Below, piece by piece: positions 18,705 through 28,038 of a stretch of DNA of 64,000 bases. This DNA is from Tenacibaculum sp. 190524A02b (GTDB taxonomy: Bacteria; Bacteroidota; Bacteroidia; Flavobacteriales; Flavobacteriaceae). Under the pieces are notes generated by a model that was not told the DNA's origin, ran no database searches, and saw only the letters and a list, made by a program, of their open reading frames with translations. The position numbers and the translations under genes were made by a program. The DNA lies in assembly GCF_964036645.1 (NCBI RefSeq), contig NZ_OZ038525.1, positions 372,001 through 436,000 on the forward strand, given 5' to 3'. How positions within the stretch are numbered: position 1 is the stretch's first letter; each line of letters starts with the position of its first letter.

Positions 18705-19919
18705 ATGAACTTAGGATATAGATTAATTAATTTAGGTGTAACTAGCGAGATTTCTGAAACAGAAGAAAAAAAAATTAAAGTATTGAATTTTTGTTGTTCT
18801 TTTGGTTTTTTAACAGCTGTATTCTTCTTGATTTTTGACTTATTTTTAAATCAATTAGATTCCTTAAAGCTATATTCTTTTTTATTTCAGGTAGTTGTTT
18901 TTATTATTATTTACTTTTTACAATATAAAGAGTGTTATAATATAGCCAGGATAATATTTTTAGGTTTAGTATTTGGGACGTTATTTTATAATTCAAATAT
19001 AGCTTTTAAAGGGTTTTATGCTGAATATAGCTATATTATATTACCTTTATTAGCACTTTTCTTTTTTGATAATAAAAGATTGCATTATAGTGTGTTGTTA
19101 ATAGCAATTGTATCTTTTTATATACCTAATATTTATTTAGAAATTTATGAAGAAGAAAATTTTGGGTATTTAAATGTTTTATTTCTTTTTATGGGAACTT
19201 TCTTAATTGTGAATTATTTCAAAAAACAAAATAAAAAAAACGAATTCCGATTGAAGTTAGCTTATGTAGAACTAGAAGATAAAAGAAGAAATGAGTTAGC
19301 ACATTTACAATTAAAGTCATTAAAAGCGCAAATGAATCCTCATTTTATGTTCAATGCAATGAATTCAATTCAAGCATTAATATTAAAAGAAAATAAGCAT
19401 GAAGCTTATGAATACCTAACTAAGTTTGCTTCATTAATTAGAGAAAACCTAAATATGAGTGAAAAGAGTTTTGTGTACTTTGAAGAAGAGTTATCATTAC
19501 TTAAAAAATATTTAGAATTAGAGAAGTTACGTTTTCAAAATAACTTTGAGTATAAAATATCTGGAATAGAAAATATTAGAGACATTAAAATACCTTCTAT
19601 GATTATTCAACCATTTATAGAAAATGCTATAAAACATGGCTTACTTCATAAAACAGATGGTGTTAAAAAAGTAACGATTGAGTTTTATCAAGACGAAGTG
19701 TTAAAATGTATTGTAATAGATAATGGAATTGGCATTCAAAAATCAAAAGAAATCAATATACTGAATAATAAAGAAGCTTCTTTCTCAACCAGAGCGATTC
19801 ATGATAGATTAGGTTTGTTAAAAGATTATTATAAAACAGATATTGGTTTTACTTATGAAAAAGTAAAACAAGGAACAAAAGTTATTATAAAAATACCATA
19901 TGTAAATTTAGATGAGTAA
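18705..19919 (+). CDS. Membrane LytS-type histidine kinase, paralogue 5 of 5
   Basis: 404 aa from the ATG at 18705 (MNLGYRLINLG), which aligns with the other four; an in-frame ATG at 18663 would add 14 unrelated residues overlapping paralogue 4. About six membrane helices (25-175), coiled coil, kinase with His213, N-box IIQPFIENAIKHG and G-box IDNGIGI. DNA of the kinase differs from paralogues 3 and 4 at only a few positions. Overlaps the response-regulator ATG by 8 bp. Confidence 0.9.
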   Translation: MNLGYRLINLGVTSEISETEEKKIKVLNFCCSFGFLTAVFFLIFDLFLNQLDSLKLYSFLFQVVVFIIIYFLQYKECYNIARIIFLGLVFGTLFYNSNIAFKGFYAEYSYIILPLLALFFFDNKRLHYSVLLIAIVSFYIPNIYLEIYEEENFGYLNVLFLFMGTFLIVNYFKKQNKKNEFRLKLAYVELEDKRRNELAHLQLKSLKAQMNPHFMFNAMNSIQALILKENKHEAYEYLTKFASLIRENLNMSEKSFVYFEEELSLLKKYLELEKLRFQNNFEYKISGIENIRDIKIPSMIIQPFIENAIKHGLLHKTDGVKKVTIEFYQDEVLKCIVIDNGIGIQKSKEINILNNKEASFSTRAIHDRLGLLKDYYKTDIGFTYEKVKQGTKVIIKIPYVNLDE

Positions 19920-20655
19920 GATAAAAGCGATTATAGTAGATGACGAATTAAATGCCAGAGAAAACCTACGTTACTTATTAAATGAGTTTTGTAAGGATGT
20001 TGAAATTATTTCAGAAGCATCTAATGTAGATGATGCTGTTGCTGAAATCAATAAACATACTCCTAATTTGGTGTTTCTAGATATAGAGATGCCAAGAAAA
20101 AATGGATTTCAATTATTAGAAGAATTTACAAGTATTGATTTTCAAATAATATTTGTTACGGCATATGATATGTATGCTATTAAAGCGTTTGAAGTGGCTG
20201 CATTGGACTATTTACTAAAGCCTGTAGCTATAGAAAGGTTACAAGCATCAGTTAAAAAAGTAGAAAAAACTATTGAAGATGCGAAAACAACTCAAGCACA
20301 TTTGGAAGTACTAAAAGAAAACAAAAAGAACCTTCAAAAAATAGCGATTCCCTATAAAACCGATTATGTTATTTTAGATGTTAATGATGTTTTGTGTATA
20401 GAAGCAGATAGAATGTATTCTGTAGTATATACTCGAAGTCAGAAAAAGTATATGGTAGCTAAAAAGTTAAGTTATTATGAAAACTTACTATGTAATGAAA
20501 AAGAGTTTATAAGGCTTCATAGATCTTGGATTGTTAACCTTAATAAAATAGAAACCTATTCTAAAAAAGAGAAAGAAGTAAAGTTAGAAACAGATTTTAA
20601 AGTCCCTGTAAGTAAAAGTTATAAAGAGGGGTTTGAAACACTTTTTTATACCTGA
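19912..20655 (+). CDS. LytTR-family response regulator
   Basis: 247 aa. Receiver domain (1-120): acidic pocket VDDE at 9-12, phospho-acceptor Asp57 in FLDIEMP, Thr in FVTAYD and Lys in LLKPV. The linker is followed by a LytTR DNA-binding domain (about 150-245: LCIEADRMYSVVYT, FIRLHRSWIVNL, VPVSKSYK). It is the only response regulator in the array, so it is the likely common target of all six kinases. LytTR proteins usually bind direct repeats about 21 bp apart, which matches the boxes at 13684, 23336 and 28039. Coupled to paralogue 5 by an 8-bp overlap. Confidence 0.95.
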   Translation: MSKIKAIIVDDELNARENLRYLLNEFCKDVEIISEASNVDDAVAEINKHTPNLVFLDIEMPRKNGFQLLEEFTSIDFQIIFVTAYDMYAIKAFEVAALDYLLKPVAIERLQASVKKVEKTIEDAKTTQAHLEVLKENKKNLQKIAIPYKTDYVILDVNDVLCIEADRMYSVVYTRSQKKYMVAKKLSYYENLLCNEKEFIRLHRSWIVNLNKIETYSKKEKEVKLETDFKVPVSKSYKEGFETLFYT

Positions 20656-20782
20656 TAAGTAGAGAAAATAAAGGTTTACATGTTATTGTATAAGTTAGTA
20701 AGTTTTTTAAGTAAAAAGAAAGATACTATTTAAAAATATTATGATACTGTAAAGATGGTGTAATGATTTCTTAATGAGTTGT

Positions 20783-22003
20783 TTATTTTGTTTTTTGTAG
20801 CTCAATTATTGTGTTTGTAAAGCCTATTTTTTCAATAGAGCGTAAGATGTTTTTACCATCTCTATTAGCTACATTATCAATTACTGTAGTTATGTTATTA
20901 TTTGTTTTTATACTATACTCAGTTGAAGCTCCTGAAAAAAGAACTGTATTAATACCGGTATTACCTGTTATATTATTATCTAGTTCATTAATAGTAATTG
21001 TATTGTTATTTACACCTAAAAGAGTTATATCTTTTAAGTATCTAGAATGATGAGTGTATGGCTTTGTAGGGTCAAATTTTAATGAAAAGTTTCCGTTTAA
21101 ATTAGCATCAATACGAGCATTGTAAGTAAGATACGGGTGGAAAAACTTGTTGTTCATAAGTGTATATCCTAATGGATCTTTTATTGAAATGTCAAATCTT
21201 GTTTTACTAATGTATATCCCCCACATTCCATGTGTGTTGCTTTTTTCCCATGCACCCCAAAGGCCATAATAACTATCTATAATAGCAGCTAAATATTCTT
21301 GGCTTAAACTATTTTCAGTTTTAAGTTCTTGTATCCAAGAAGAACTGTTTATCCCCCAAAGTTTTTTGGTTAGAGCATTTTTTTGAGCGGCTCTTATTTC
21401 AGCTTGAAAATCAGGTGCAGCACCTATAGGTGAAGGGGTTCCATTATAGTCAACACCAATTCCATAATCATGAACAAAGTGTAGAATTTCTTCAAAAGTA
21501 GCATCTCTGTGCTCATAGTTTTGGTGCATATACCATGAATGACCTTCTACTTGAATTTCATTTTGGTATAAAGGTTGTCCAGTTACTTTATCACCTATTG
21601 GATTGCTCCCATCATCTTGCCCATTTAATAAACATAAAATCGCCTTATTTTCTGCCATTTTATTAGCTATAGAAGATTTATCAGAACCATATTTTGAGTT
21701 TTCGTAGTTTTTTAAAAAATGTTGTAAAATACTTCTGCAACGAATAATTTGTTCATCTGTTAATTTATTTTGTGCTACAATATGAATACTACCTCCATTG
21801 GGTGAAAGGACTCTAGTATAACGATTAAAATTTTTAGAGTTATATATATTACCTAAACCATTAGGGATATTTGTACTTATTCCAGTATCAGGATTCGTAA
21901 TGTTACTAGTGTTTTGATTTGATTTTAAATCTGTACTTACGCTACACCCTATAGTTGTTAAAAGGCTAATTATAATACTTATAGAAAAAAGTTGCTTAAT
22001 CAT
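20783..22003 (-). CDS. Lipoprotein of unknown function with RTX-like C-terminal module
   Basis: 406 aa. Lipoprotein signal with lipobox TIGC at about 17-20. The middle (about 70-310) I do not recognise; it is rich in Trp, Tyr and His, with a conserved-looking stretch GHSWYMHQNYEHR followed by FEEILHFVHDYGIG, which could bind a metal. The last 75 residues (NTGINTVLFSGASTEYSI ... NRDGKNILRSIEKIGF) match a module found at the end of RTX-type and related surface proteins. It lies downstream of a 7TM-AraC gene whose 3' end carries a palindrome; a box AAACTTTG follows 20 bp later. Probably controlled by that regulator. Function unknown. Confidence 0.7.
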   Translation of the reverse strand: MIKQLFSISIIISLLTTIGCSVSTDLKSNQNTSNITNPDTGISTNIPNGLGNIYNSKNFNRYTRVLSPNGGSIHIVAQNKLTDEQIIRCRSILQHFLKNYENSKYGSDKSSIANKMAENKAILCLLNGQDDGSNPIGDKVTGQPLYQNEIQVEGHSWYMHQNYEHRDATFEEILHFVHDYGIGVDYNGTPSPIGAAPDFQAEIRAAQKNALTKKLWGINSSSWIQELKTENSLSQEYLAAIIDSYYGLWGAWEKSNTHGMWGIYISKTRFDISIKDPLGYTLMNNKFFHPYLTYNARIDANLNGNFSLKFDPTKPYTHHSRYLKDITLLGVNNNTITINELDNNITGNTGINTVLFSGASTEYSIKTNNNITTVIDNVANRDGKNILRSIEKIGFTNTIIELQKTK

Positions 22004-22051
22004 CTTACTAAAATTTTATTGTTTATGATTTCATAAGTGTAAAAGTATAAG

Positions 22052-22107
22052 CAAAGTTTTATACTATGTAATTGAATGAGTCCGAGTAATGGTTATTCGG
22101 ACTTATT
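22052..22107 (-). promoter_or_regulatory. Palindromic operator and promoter of the lipoprotein gene
   Basis: AGTCCGA (22079-22085) and TCGGACT (22097-22103) form a perfect 7-bp inverted repeat with an 11-nt centre; weaker pairing extends it to 22075/22107. It spans the stop codon of the 7TM-AraC gene. On the minus strand AAACTTTG (22059-22052, 7 of 8 to TAnnTTTG) follows 19 nt later. The spacing resembles the operator-to-promoter spacing of the small-RNA units near 53.6-54 kb. It could alternatively act as a terminator hairpin, but there is no T-run. Confidence 0.5.
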
Positions 22108-23121
22108 TAATTGGTTTTGATATTGTTTAGGAGTAATGCCCTCATTAGCTTTGAATACACTGTAAAATGTTGATTTAGATTGGAATCCGGATTCTTTAGC
22201 TAGTCCAAGTAATGATAAACGGTTTGCTTTTTCTGTATGAAGTAGTCGTTTAAACTCTTCTATTCTAAATCGATTAATAAAATGATAAAAGTTCTTTTTG
22301 GTATGTATTTTAATTAATTTAGAAAGCTCTTTTTCATTTATTTCAAGCTGCTTTGAAAGATTTACAATCGTAATGTCTTTTTGTAAAAACAATTTATTGT
22401 CCTTGATTTTTTTTGTGAAATGATTAAATGTTTCAACAGTTTCTTTATTTTTTTTTGCTAATTCTGGTAATTTTTTTTCGTCAGAGGTTAAAATTGATGT
22501 GTTAAAAATTTCAGGTTGAGTAAAACCATTATAACCAATCCAGTAAATCATTATAAAAGTTAGAATTGTTGATACTATTGCAAAGTATTCAGTTACAAAT
22601 TCAAATTTTAAGCCTATGAGGTCTTCTATAACCCAGAAGGAATGAAAAAATAAATAGATACAAATAATATTTTTTATCCAAGACAAAGTTCTATTTTCTA
22701 TATTAGAATAAAAATCTTCTAGATTCTTTAAATGTTTTATTAAAATATTAAAAGTGTATAGTAATAGAAATATATTAAATGTAAAGAATAAAAAAAAAGG
22801 TATAATATCAGTAAGTTCATCTAAAAGTGGAGTAATTAACAAAATATGCCAGGTTTCATAACGATGATTTAATGTTTTAATGACATATAAAAAAAGTAAA
22901 GAAATTGTTATTGATCCACTATATATTATAGATACATCAATTTCTTGTCCATCAATAAAAGATGTAAAAACTTCTGTAGATAATGACCATAAGAATAAAC
23001 CTAAAAATATATTAGCCTTATTATTTTTTGATTTTGATGTAATAAATAATAAACCTAAGGTAAAAGCAGTAGAAATAGATAATATATCAAATATGCTAAC
23101 AATTGTTATTTCTATATTCAT
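22093..23121 (-). CDS. Membrane-anchored AraC-family regulator (7TM-HTH)
   Basis: 342 aa. About seven membrane helices in residues 1-205, then a cytoplasmic linker and an AraC-type double helix-turn-helix (about 235-340; FYHFINRFRIEEFKRLL and LGLAKESGFQSKSTFYSVFKANEGITPKQYQ). Membrane sensor fused directly to a DNA-binding domain, a one-component system without phosphotransfer. Divergent from the giant surface gene at 23441 across 319 bp. Its own 3' end carries a GTCCGA palindrome in front of the lipoprotein. Either neighbour could be a target. Confidence 0.88.
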   Translation of the reverse strand: MNIEITIVSIFDILSISTAFTLGLLFITSKSKNNKANIFLGLFLWSLSTEVFTSFIDGQEIDVSIIYSGSITISLLFLYVIKTLNHRYETWHILLITPLLDELTDIIPFFLFFTFNIFLLLYTFNILIKHLKNLEDFYSNIENRTLSWIKNIICIYLFFHSFWVIEDLIGLKFEFVTEYFAIVSTILTFIMIYWIGYNGFTQPEIFNTSILTSDEKKLPELAKKNKETVETFNHFTKKIKDNKLFLQKDITIVNLSKQLEINEKELSKLIKIHTKKNFYHFINRFRIEEFKRLLHTEKANRLSLLGLAKESGFQSKSTFYSVFKANEGITPKQYQNQLNKSE

Positions 23122-23335
23122 TTATAAGTTTAATTTTCATTTTTTTAGAATAAATTATAGTTAGTACTTATAGTTTATTCTATTTGTATTGAAGTTATCA
23201 TTGTGGCATCAATATAATTAAATATTAAAATAATTAAAATTGTTTTATAATTACAGTAACCCTGTAACTCTTTTGGAAAGCTAGTTTTTAAGCTATATTC
23301 TTAATTAAAATTATTGTAGAAAGCAAGGTGGATTT
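23122..23335. other. Intergenic region between 7TM-AraC and surface-protein genes
   Basis: The first part of a 319-bp divergent intergenic region. I see no gene and no perfect TAnnTTTG box on either strand. The second part (23336-23440) holds the paired-box promoter listed separately and a short leader with AAGGAG just before the surface-protein ATG, unusual for this phylum. Confidence 0.5.
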
Positions 23336-23404
23336 CATTCGGAAATTAAAAAGATTCGTCCGGAAATAAATTAGCCCCTTTTCTTTTAAGTTACTTTTTT
23401 TTTG
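23336..23404 (+). promoter_or_regulatory. Regulated promoter of surface protein 1: boxes TTCGGAA and TCCGGAA 21 bp apart
   Basis: TTCGGAAAT at 23338 and TCCGGAAAT at 23359, 21 bp apart. TTTTTTTG ends at 23404, 45 nt after the second box start, with the ATG 37 nt later. Same arrangement as at 13684 and 28039. Confidence 0.65.
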
Positions 23405-23440
23405 AAAACTCAAACTTGAATTTAATAAAAATAAGGAGTA

Positions 23441-26400
23441 ATGGTAAAAAAAATACTTTTAATTTTTTTGTTTGTAGCAAGTGCAGTTAGTGCGCAATTC
23501 CCTACAAATAATCTTATAAAACAATATGGCTTTGAAAGTGGTAACCTACTTGTTGATGGTGTAAATGGAGGTACGCTCAATGTATCAGGAACTTCTTATA
23601 TTGAAGTTAATGATAGATTTAATACTCCACCTACTAGTGCAGTAGATTTAAAAGGAAGCTCATTTAATACAACATATTCAACAGTTAATTCAACAGTTGA
23701 CACAAGCATCAGTTTTTGGGTAAAATCAAGCACTAATTCATCTGATTCAAAAATAATTTTTGAGAAAAGTTCAAGATCTAATGCTACAAATTCATCAGGG
23801 ATGTTAGGATATTCAGTAAGATTAGAGAATGGAAAGATAAGAGTACAAAATGGATATCGATTTACTTTTTATAATGGAGCTACTGCTATAGATAATCATT
23901 CAATATTATCAAGTAGAGAAATTAATGATGGAGAGTGGCACCATATTGTCATTTCCATATTTAATAGATCAGATAATATTGGAACAAGTAAAGGAGTTGA
24001 TAATTTTCTTAGAATTTATATAGATGGAGATTTAGATACGAATCATAAAAAAAATAGAAGACCTAATACTTTTTTAAATAAACAGTTAAAAGTAACAAGT
24101 GGACATTCTCAAAATACAAGAAAATTCCAAATAGCAAATTTAGATAACGGAACAGCTCCTGCTAATTTTAAATATGAAGATATTATTGACGATGTATTGG
24201 TGTATGAACGATTGTTAAATACAACTGAGATAAATAACATAGGCTCATATAATAATTTTTGTAAATCTATTTCAATAGGAATATTATCTGCATCTAATGT
24301 AACAGAATCAAGTATTGATGTAAATATTTCTGGAGGGCATAGTATAGATTTGGCATATCATAAAATATCTGAGCAATTTTCTGCAGCAACAATTATAACA
24401 AATGCTACAGGTAAAGTAACAATAAGTGGAGGAACATCAGAAACATATAAAGTTTATGTAAGAAGAAATTGTGGAACAGGTAACCTTTCTCCTTGGTCAA
24501 CATATAAAATTTTTAAAAATCAAGGTGTTCCTACTTATGTAAATGAAAATGCTATTGGAAACAATGATGGTTCTAGTTGGGTAGATGCTTTTACAGATTT
24601 AAACAATGCATTAGCTGAAGTATATGAAAATAATTCAATTTGGATAGCTAAAGGAAGATATTTACCAGGAACTTCTGGAAGAACAAAGTCTTTTACAATT
24701 TCTAAAAAAGGAATTAAGATATATGGGGGGTTTGTGGGAACGGAAACAGAAGTATCGCAAAGAAATATAAGTGCAAATATAAGTGTTTTATCAGGAGATT
24801 TATTAGGCAATGATGATGCAAATATAGCTTTTTCTAATACTACAAGAAATGATAATTCTTATCATGTTATAAAAGTAAATAATGATGATGTGGTTATTGA
24901 TGGCTTCACTATATCAGGGGCACATGCAAATGGAAGTACATCTGATGATCAATCAGGAGGTGCTATTTTTAAGAGTTTTGCAAAAGTTAATTTAGAAGTA
25001 GCAAATTGTATTATAGAAAAGAATGTTTCTATATCAGCAGCCGCAGCAATCTTTTCAAGATTTGAAGAAAGTGGTTCTTTAACAATTAGAAATACAGAGA
25101 TAAAAAATAATTTATCAAGATATGGAACAGCAATATATAGTTATACCGGAAATAACAAAGTAGCGACTATAAAAATAAGAAATTCTGTATTTAACAGTAA
25201 TACAGCTAAAGATAATGGAGCTACCAAAGGTCATGCAGGAAGTGCAGGCTGGTTTAGGGCTTATGGAACAGGATCTACAATGAATTGTGATTTAACAAAC
25301 AACACATATGTGAATAATGTAAACATAGGAACTGTTTCTGGATTGAATAATTTTAATAGATCAGTAGTAGGTATGAGCCGTACCAATGGAGTTTTCAATG
25401 GAAATGTAGCCAATTGTATATTCTGGCAAAATACAACAGCCGGAGGTGTATTAGGTAAATCAATAGCGCAAATTAACGCTACTTTAGGGCAGAGCATAAC
25501 AGTAAAAAACTCAATTGGGAATGACAGTTTTTCAAATTTACCAGGTACAAAGCTTAATACATCCAATTCAGATCCATTATTTACTGATATAGCCAATGAG
25601 GATATTTCCTTAACTACAAATTCTCCAGCAAAAGATACTGGTGACAATTCAGCAATGATTGGAGCTTCAGATGTAGCTGGAAACATAAGGGTTCATAATG
25701 GTACAGTAGATATGGGAGCCTATGAGTTTGGAGCATCTGTTTATGTAGGAAAAAAATTAACACTTAAAGCTGAAAATGGAAGTATAGTATCAAATCTTAT
25801 TCCAGTTGATGGAGGGTATACACAGGGAACAAGTGTGATATTAACAGCAACTCCTGCTTCTGGTTATAAATTTGATGGTTGGGATAGTGATGCAAGCGGA
25901 ACAACAAATCCTTTAACTGTTGTAATGAATGCCGATAAAGTTATTACTGCAAAGTTTAGTAGAATACAATATACATTAACAGTAACGAATCCTAATGGTG
26001 CAGTAACAACAAATCCTATGCCTATAAATGGAAAATATAATGAAGGGCAGGTAGTAACTTTAAATGCTATACCAAATACAGGATATCAATTTGATGGTTG
26101 GAGTGGAGATATAAGTGATATTACTAATCCAATAAATGTAACAATGGATTCAAATAAAAATATAACCGCTAAATTTAGTGTAATATGTATTGTAAACATA
26201 CCTGATGCTAATTTTAAAAATGCATTATTAAACCATTCACCAAAAATTGATATAAATAATGATGGGAATATTCAATGTGTTGAAGCTAATATTTTTACTG
26301 GAGATTTAAATATACGGGTTAAAAATATTAGTGATTTAACAGGGATAGAAGCTTTTAAAAATATTACAAAGTTTAATTGTGAAAGGAATAGCTTAAGCTC

Positions 26401-27700
26401 TATAGATCTATCAAGTAATACTGCTTTAGAAGATATTGACTGTTCACAACAGCAAGGTTCATTAACATCTTTAAAACTACCTCAAACAGGAACTTTAAAA
26501 AAGTTAAACTGTTTTAATAATGATATAAGCACTTTAGATTTATCAGGAAACCTTAATTTAGAAGATCTAAATTGTGCGGTAAACAAAATAACTTCCTTAA
26601 ATACAGTGGGTTTGACAAAGTTAACTAAAGTTGGTGCTTCATATAACCAGATAGCAACTCTTGATTTAACTACAAATATAGGTTTAAAAGAATTAGACTT
26701 GAATAATAACAAAGTAACAGCTTTAAATCTTTCTTCAAACATAGCTTTAGAGAAACTTCTTTGTAATTCTAATACTATTAGTAGTTTAGATGTGTCTAAT
26801 AACAATAAATTAGCAATATTAAATTGTCAAAATAGCCAACTAACAAGTATTAACCTAGCTAATGGAACAAATGCTCAGTTTACTTATATGAATGTTAGAA
26901 CAAATCCTAATTTAAGTTGTATTCAAATTGATGCTGGATTTACACCTACTTCAACATGGTATAAAGATGCTACAGCAAGTTATAGTACAAACTGTAATGT
27001 TACTTATTCCCTTACTATTAATGCAATTAACGGTTCAGTAACTGCAAACCCTAGTCAAACAGGAGGAACGTATGCAGATGGAACAAGCGTAACACTAACA
27101 GCTACACCAGATGTAGGTTACCAATTTGATGGATGGAGCGGAGATGTAACAGGAAGTACAAATCCTTTAACGATAACCATGGATACAGATAAAACCGTTA
27201 CGGCTATGTTTAGTAAAATTCAATATGAATTAACCGTAACTAAGGTAGGTAATGGTACTATAGTAGCTTCACCAGTAGGAACAAATGGAATGTATGATGA
27301 AGGAACAGTAGTAACTTTAACAGCAACTCCAGATAGTGGATGGCAATTTGATGCATGGTCAGGAGATGTTACAGGTACAACAACAACAACAACAACAATT
27401 ACAATCACCATGAATGCAAATCAAGCAGTAACAGGAACATTTAGTCAAGTAACAGCAGGAATTGATGATGAAAAGTTATTAAAAGATTTTTCAGTATATC
27501 CAAACCCAACGGCTGAGGTATTAAATGTTAAGTTACAAGAAACTGTAAATAATATTACAATTTATACCATTCAAGGTAAAAAAGTAATGCAGTCAAAAGA
27601 AAGAGTTATTAATGTTAGTGAACTACCTTCTGGAATTTATTTAATAAAAATTGATGCTAAAAACAATAAAACAGGGTTAACTAAGTTTGTTAAGCAGTAG
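23441..27700 (+). CDS. Giant T9SS surface protein 1 (LamG, beta-helix, InlB-like repeats, LRR)
   Basis: 1419 aa. Signal peptide 1-19 (ends VSAQ). Order, roughly: LamG/concanavalin-like domain (40-275, with GEWHHIVISIF), FN3-like segment (277-360), right-handed beta-helix of the pectin-lyase type (363-765, closing VDMGAYEFG), two InlB-like repeats (771-915), a leucine-rich region of BspA-like short repeats (920-1180), two more InlB-like repeats (1188-1338), and a T9SS type A sorting domain (1345-1419, FSVYPNPTAEVLNV ... SGIYLIKI). Exported by type IX secretion and attached to or released from the surface; likely an adhesin or polysaccharide binder. AAGGAG precedes the ATG, rare in this phylum. 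Its 3' end is duplicated in the next gene. Confidence 0.9.
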   Translation: MVKKILLIFLFVASAVSAQFPTNNLIKQYGFESGNLLVDGVNGGTLNVSGTSYIEVNDRFNTPPTSAVDLKGSSFNTTYSTVNSTVDTSISFWVKSSTNSSDSKIIFEKSSRSNATNSSGMLGYSVRLENGKIRVQNGYRFTFYNGATAIDNHSILSSREINDGEWHHIVISIFNRSDNIGTSKGVDNFLRIYIDGDLDTNHKKNRRPNTFLNKQLKVTSGHSQNTRKFQIANLDNGTAPANFKYEDIIDDVLVYERLLNTTEINNIGSYNNFCKSISIGILSASNVTESSIDVNISGGHSIDLAYHKISEQFSAATIITNATGKVTISGGTSETYKVYVRRNCGTGNLSPWSTYKIFKNQGVPTYVNENAIGNNDGSSWVDAFTDLNNALAEVYENNSIWIAKGRYLPGTSGRTKSFTISKKGIKIYGGFVGTETEVSQRNISANISVLSGDLLGNDDANIAFSNTTRNDNSYHVIKVNNDDVVIDGFTISGAHANGSTSDDQSGGAIFKSFAKVNLEVANCIIEKNVSISAAAAIFSRFEESGSLTIRNTEIKNNLSRYGTAIYSYTGNNKVATIKIRNSVFNSNTAKDNGATKGHAGSAGWFRAYGTGSTMNCDLTNNTYVNNVNIGTVSGLNNFNRSVVGMSRTNGVFNGNVANCIFWQNTTAGGVLGKSIAQINATLGQSITVKNSIGNDSFSNLPGTKLNTSNSDPLFTDIANEDISLTTNSPAKDTGDNSAMIGASDVAGNIRVHNGTVDMGAYEFGASVYVGKKLTLKAENGSIVSNLIPVDGGYTQGTSVILTATPASGYKFDGWDSDASGTTNPLTVVMNADKVITAKFSRIQYTLTVTNPNGAVTTNPMPINGKYNEGQVVTLNAIPNTGYQFDGWSGDISDITNPINVTMDSNKNITAKFSVICIVNIPDANFKNALLNHSPKIDINNDGNIQCVEANIFTGDLNIRVKNISDLTGIEAFKNITKFNCERNSLSSIDLSSNTALEDIDCSQQQGSLTSLKLPQTGTLKKLNCFNNDISTLDLSGNLNLEDLNCAVNKITSLNTVGLTKLTKVGASYNQIATLDLTTNIGLKELDLNNNKVTALNLSSNIALEKLLCNSNTISSLDVSNNNKLAILNCQNSQLTSINLANGTNAQFTYMNVRTNPNLSCIQIDAGFTPTSTWYKDATASYSTNCNVTYSLTINAINGSVTANPSQTGGTYADGTSVTLTATPDVGYQFDGWSGDVTGSTNPLTITMDTDKTVTAMFSKIQYELTVTKVGNGTIVASPVGTNGMYDEGTVVTLTATPDSGWQFDAWSGDVTGTTTTTTTITITMNANQAVTGTFSQVTAGIDDEKLLKDFSVYPNPTAEVLNVKLQETVNNITIYTIQGKKVMQSKERVINVSELPSGIYLIKIDAKNNKTGLTKFVKQ

Positions 27701-27755
27701 TGTTGTTTATACGCTATGAAATGTTAAAAATTTCGTAGAGTTTTAGTATAAATAT
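27446..27755 (+). repeat. 310-bp block identical to 34087-34396
   Basis: By eye every base matches the copy at 34087-34396. The block covers the T9SS sorting-domain codons, the stop codon and about 55 bp of 3' untranslated sequence. Identity running beyond the stop codon indicates recent duplication or gene conversion rather than protein-level selection. Confidence 0.85.
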
Positions 27756-27765
27756 GTTTATAAAC

Positions 27766-27804
27766 AAAAAAGTCAAAGTTATATTTTACAGCTTTGACTT
27801 TTTT
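27766..27804 (+). terminator. Terminator of surface protein 1
   Basis: Stem AAGTCAAAG / CTTTGACTT with a T-run. Homologous to the terminator after surface protein 2. Confidence 0.85.
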
Positions 27805-27872
27805 GTTATGCATATGTATCCAAAAAAGAGGTTACATTCCGGATTGTACTAGTGATTATTATATTTTGAAAT

Positions 27873-27913
27873 AACAGATATTTTACAAGTAAAATATATC
27901 TGTGTTTTTTTGA
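27873..27913 (+). terminator. Second hairpin with T-run before surface protein 2
   Basis: ACAGATATTTTAC, short AA loop, GTAAAATATATCTGT (one bulge) and a T-run. In the 446-bp gap between the two giant genes; it may back up the first terminator or end a small transcript. Nothing else coding is seen in the gap; a GAGGCT/AGCCTC hairpin lies at about 27951. Confidence 0.55.
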
Positions 27914-28038
27914 TAAAATGAAATTTTAATATTATTACTTTATAAGAGGCTTTCTCTGAGCCTCAAAACTTAACACTGCTAACTATATTTAACTAAAATA
28001 AAAAGAGAATATTAAGTGGATTTATTAAAATAAAAGTG

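Noticed and set aside
27945..27970. GAGGCT/AGCCTC hairpin as a terminator or attenuator
   Set aside because: No T-run on either side and no transcript to assign it to.
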